Shown here one piece after another: positions 61,396 through 64,000 of a DNA stretch of 64,000 bases. Made by a program: the position numbers and the translations under genes. The stretch lies in assembly GCA_020636845.1 (NCBI GenBank), contig JACJXD010000002.1, forward strand, positions 62,001-126,000. Reading direction: 5' to 3'. The DNA comes from Bacteroidales bacterium. Lineage in GTDB: Bacteria > Bacteroidota > Bacteroidia > Bacteroidales > Tenuifilaceae. Numbering within the stretch: the first letter of the stretch is position 1; every line of letters begins with the position of its first letter. Below the pieces are notes generated by a model. The model made no database searches. It was not told where the DNA came from and saw nothing but the letters and a program-made list of their open reading frames with translations.

Positions 61396-64000
61396 ATTCA
61401 ATAATGAACTTAATGGTAATGGTTTGCTTGTCGTTCCCGAAATTCATGTAGTAAAATCCTTTTGGAAGATGCGACAGGTTAATAGGTTCTTCTATATCTG
61501 TATTGCTAAAGTTCAAACTGTTACTGTCCACAAGTTGTCCTAGCGAATTGTAAACGGCAATATGATAATTGCCCGGCGTTATTCCCGATGCCTTAAGTTT
61601 AATGTTTCCATTCGATGGATTGGGGTATATGGTTAGTTTCCACCCATCTTTTGTAGGAACGCTTTTCCAAAGGTTAACTTTAACAACAGCAGTATCGGTT
61701 GCCGAGCAACTGTATTCGTTTGTAACCGTAACCCAATATTTGAAAACACCCTCTCCGGTATTCGCACCATCAACAAGTAAGGTTTGACTTGTTGAGTTGT
61801 CGTTCCACAGATATGAGGTGAAGCCTTCTCCGGCATCAAAAGTATAGGATGACTGGGTATCTATTTTGATTGTGTCGGAAGCAATATCAACAGAAGGGGA
61901 AGGGTTTTGAGTTAGCACAATAGCATCGGATGTGGCATTGCAGCCTCCGGCAAAAACGGCCGCAACAGTATAACTTCCTGGTTTTGTTGTATTATAGGTT
62001 GATTGTGTTGCACTAGCAATGTCTGTGCCATCCTTTATCCATTGGTAACTTTCACCTCCGCTTGGGTTGGCTGACAAAGCAACGGAGACATTATCGCCTT
62101 CACACCACGTAATAGGATCACTTGTTTCTATGGTTATTGTCGGTGTAGAAACTTCGATTATTTCAATAGAATTTCCTATGGCAGAGCAGCCGTTTGTTGT
62201 TGCTTCAACGCTGTAGGTTCCTGTAGAGGAAGCGTTTAATGTTTGACTGGTTTCGCCCGTTAATGGAGAACTATTTAATAGCCACTGGTATGTATCGGCC
62301 GCATCGGCAGTTATATTAACATTAATGGTAGAGCCTTCACACCATGTAGTTGGATTCGTTGTTGTAATGTTTGCCGTAGGTAACGGGTTTACAGTTATGT
62401 CCTTTGAATCTTGATTTATACATCCATTACTATCGGTGTAAGTATAGGTTATTGTGAATGTCCCCGTACCCGAAATGGAAGGATCGAAAGAATTACCTGT
62501 AACTCCGGTTCCGGAATAAACACCTCCAGATGGAGAACCTTCAGTAAGCGTATAAGGATCGGCGTTGGAACAAACAGGACTAAGGCCTGTTAGTGTAACC
62601 GTTGGCAAGCCATTTACCGTGATATCCTTGGAGGCGTAGTTAACGCAACTATTGCCATCGGTGTAGGTGTAGGTTATGGTATGGGTTCCCACACCGGCTG
62701 TGGCGGGGTCAAAAATACCATCGCTAACGCCTGTTCCAGAGTAAACGCCACCTTCGGGCAAACCACCCGTAAGAGTAATCGGAGCAGCATCTATACATAC
62801 TGGGTTAAAATCGGCGAGGGTAATTGTCGGTAAGCCATTTACCGTGATATCCTTGGAGGCGTAGTTAACGCAACTATTGCCATCGGTGTAGGTGTAGGTT
62901 ATGGTATGGGTTCCCACACCAGCTGTGGTGGGGTCAAAAATGCCATCGCTAACACCTGTTCCGGAGTAAACACCGCCTTCGGGCGAACCACCCGTAAGAG
63001 TAATCGGAGCAGCATCTATACATACCGGACTAAAATCGGTGAGGGTTACAGTCGGCAAGCCATTTACCGTGATATCCTTGGAGGCGTAGTTAACGCAACT
63101 ATTGCCATCGGTGTAGGTGTAGGTTATGGTATGGGTTCCCACACCGGCTGTGGCGGGGTCAAAAATACCATCGCTAACGCCTGTTCCGGAGTAAACACCG
63201 CCTTCGGGCGATCCACCAGTAAGTGTAATCGGAGTGGCATCGACACATACCGGGCTAAAATCGGCAAGTGTTACGCTAGGTAATTCGTTTACTGTAATAT
63301 CTTTGGAATCAAAGTTTGTGCATCCATTCACGTCGGTATATGTATATGTTATAGAATGTATGCCAGCACCTGCCGATGATGGATCGAAAGATCCATCGGT
63401 AACTCCTTCCCCTGAATAAATACCGTTTTCGGGAGTTCCTCCAGTTAATGAAAATGGACTTGCATCTACACAAACCGGGGAAAGATCCGTTAAACTTACT
63501 GAAGGTAGTGGGTGCACTGTTATTTCAACATCATCGCTTATGCCTACACACCCATTTTTAATTACATATACAGAATAAAATCCATCTTGGGTTGCGGTAT
63601 AGGTAGAAGAGTTTGCACCCGAAATGGACTCTGCGTTTCTGCTCCATTGGTAATAAGATCCATCAGAAGGAGACGCTTCTAGTAAGGTGCTTATTGCATC
63701 TCCGTCGCAATATTCGAGTTGATCGCTAGTATTAATTGAAGCTACAGGTGACGGATTTACTGTAATGGTAATTTGATCAGTGTTTATACATCCATTTGCA
63801 TCAGTTCCAGTAACAGTGTAAGTATCGGTAGCCGATGGGTAAAATTCAATTCCATCGGTAACGTCATTATCCCAAGAATATGAAACAGCTCCACTTCCAG
63901 TTAGTGTAACGGGGTCACCTTCGCAAACGGGATTTGCGCTGGTATTAGCGTTTACGGTTGGTAGTGCGTTAACTGTAGTTGTTATTGTACTTGTATTTGC
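61394..64000 (-). CDS. Giant repeat-containing surface protein with T9SS signal (5' end outside window)
   Basis: The frame is open from the right edge to the stop at 61394 (868 codons shown); the GTG at 63517 is internal and not a start. The visible part has Ig/PKD-like repeats (for example NPVCEGDPVTLTGSG, YCDGDAISTLLEASPSDGSYYQW). Five units of exactly 75 residues follow (GGxPxGGVYSGTGVSDG, GTHTITYTYTD, ASKDITVNG-type), then two more Ig-like repeats (TWCEGSTINVNITAD, ITWCEGDNVSVALSANP). A type A T9SS sorting domain ends it (about the last 80 residues, KLTIYPNPSNGNIKL to FIIE). It should be secreted and fixed to the surface, and probably acts as an adhesin or structural protein. Total length is unknown. 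Confidence 0.93.
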   Translation of the reverse strand, partial: ANTSTITTTVNALPTVNANTSANPVCEGDPVTLTGSGAVSYSWDNDVTDGIEFYPSATDTYTVTGTDANGCINTDQITITVNPSPVASINTSDQLEYCDGDAISTLLEASPSDGSYYQWSRNAESISGANSSTYTATQDGFYSVYVIKNGCVGISDDVEITVHPLPSVSLTDLSPVCVDASPFSLTGGTPENGIYSGEGVTDGSFDPSSAGAGIHSITYTYTDVNGCTNFDSKDITVNELPSVTLADFSPVCVDATPITLTGGSPEGGVYSGTGVSDGIFDPATAGVGTHTITYTYTDGNSCVNYASKDITVNGLPTVTLTDFSPVCIDAAPITLTGGSPEGGVYSGTGVSDGIFDPTTAGVGTHTITYTYTDGNSCVNYASKDITVNGLPTITLADFNPVCIDAAPITLTGGLPEGGVYSGTGVSDGIFDPATAGVGTHTITYTYTDGNSCVNYASKDITVNGLPTVTLTGLSPVCSNADPYTLTEGSPSGGVYSGTGVTGNSFDPSISGTGTFTITYTYTDSNGCINQDSKDITVNPLPTANITTTNPTTWCEGSTINVNITADAADTYQWLLNSSPLTGETSQTLNASSTGTYSVEATTNGCSAIGNSIEIIEVSTPTITIETSDPITWCEGDNVSVALSANPSGGESYQWIKDGTDIASATQSTYNTTKPGSYTVAAVFAGGCNATSDAIVLTQNPSPSVDIASDTIKIDTQSSYTFDAGEGFTSYLWNDNSTSQTLLVDGANTGEGVFKYWVTVTNEYSCSATDTAVVKVNLWKSVPTKDGWKLTIYPNPSNGNIKLKASGITPGNYHIAVYNSLGQLVDSNSLNFSNTDIEEPINLSHLPKGFYYMNFGNDKQTITIKFIIE
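62379..63503 (-). repeat. Five tandem 225-bp repeats in the adhesin gene
   Basis: The unit boundary recurs at 62379, 62604, 62829, 63054, 63279 and 63504, exactly 225 bases apart, that is 75 codons. The three middle units (62604-63278) are almost identical at DNA level, with only scattered substitutions, while the outer two are more diverged. This pattern points to recent unequal exchange or gene conversion. Confidence 0.92.

Noticed and set aside
62379..63503. CRISPR-like array
   Set aside because: Repeats are long, contiguous, in frame and coding, with no spacers.
63517..63517. GTG as the start of the adhesin
   Set aside because: The frame continues without a stop to the right edge and encodes more repeat domains.

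Overview
The window looks like chromosomal DNA of a Bacteroidota bacterium, probably Bacteroidales-like. Four things point there: several -7 promoter boxes of the TAnnTTTG type, two T9SS-type C-terminal sorting domains, SusC/TonB-type outer-membrane receptors paired with lipoproteins, and the gene order yceD(DUF177)-rpmF-plsX-fabH. A trans-4-hydroxyproline dehydratase-like glycyl radical enzyme and a K+-dependent-type membrane pyrophosphatase suggest an anaerobic or microaerobic amino-acid fermenter. The species cannot be named from the sequence alone.

Layout, left half. 1-2.4 kb: an edge-truncated membrane protein, a lipoprotein and a GT90-type glycosyltransferase. 2.5-7.2 kb: typA, then the DUF177-rpmF-plsX-fabH operon linking ribosome and lipid synthesis. 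7.2-12.4 kb: a lipoprotein with two sulfite-oxidase-like modules, then a lipoprotein-lipoprotein-TonB receptor unit with an apparent internal terminator. 12.6-15.3 kb: tRNA-Gln and a PspC-PadR-PspC stress operon. 15.8-19.4 kb: a secreted papain-family protease convergent with a small secreted protein that resembles its N-terminal region. 19.7-24.2 kb: an outer-membrane beta-barrel receptor behind an OmpR-type two-component system. 24.3-26.0 kb: a gene-poor stretch rich in REP-like palindromes. 26.1-33.6 kb: comM/yifB, hppA, a decayed lpdA with its promoter and terminator still in place, and sppA.

Right half. 34.0-38.7 kb: radical SAM activase, HypD-type dehydratase and Xaa-Pro aminopeptidase, a plausible route from hydroxyproline peptides to pyrroline-5-carboxylate. 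38.9-39.9 kb: a decayed IS982-family element with 38-bp inverted ends. 40.4-46.8 kb: a secreted HESWH zincin with a CPBP intramembrane protease, a TrmB regulator, and a 1077-residue redox protein that fuses everything seen in multi-subunit amino-acid dehydrogenases. 47.1-56.5 kb: housekeeping genes (esterase, clpP, radC, folK, upp, a 3-methyladenine glycosylase, crcB-DUF190, tig, DUF2797). 56.5-64.0 kb: a sensor protein with no output domain, divergent from a cyclic-nucleotide-binding histidine kinase overlapping a glycosyltransferase. The window ends in a giant T9SS adhesin carrying exact 225-bp tandem repeats and running off the right edge.

Start sites were moved inward from the longest frame where a signal peptide, family length or promoter overlap required it. 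All family names are from reading motifs by eye; no database search was run.
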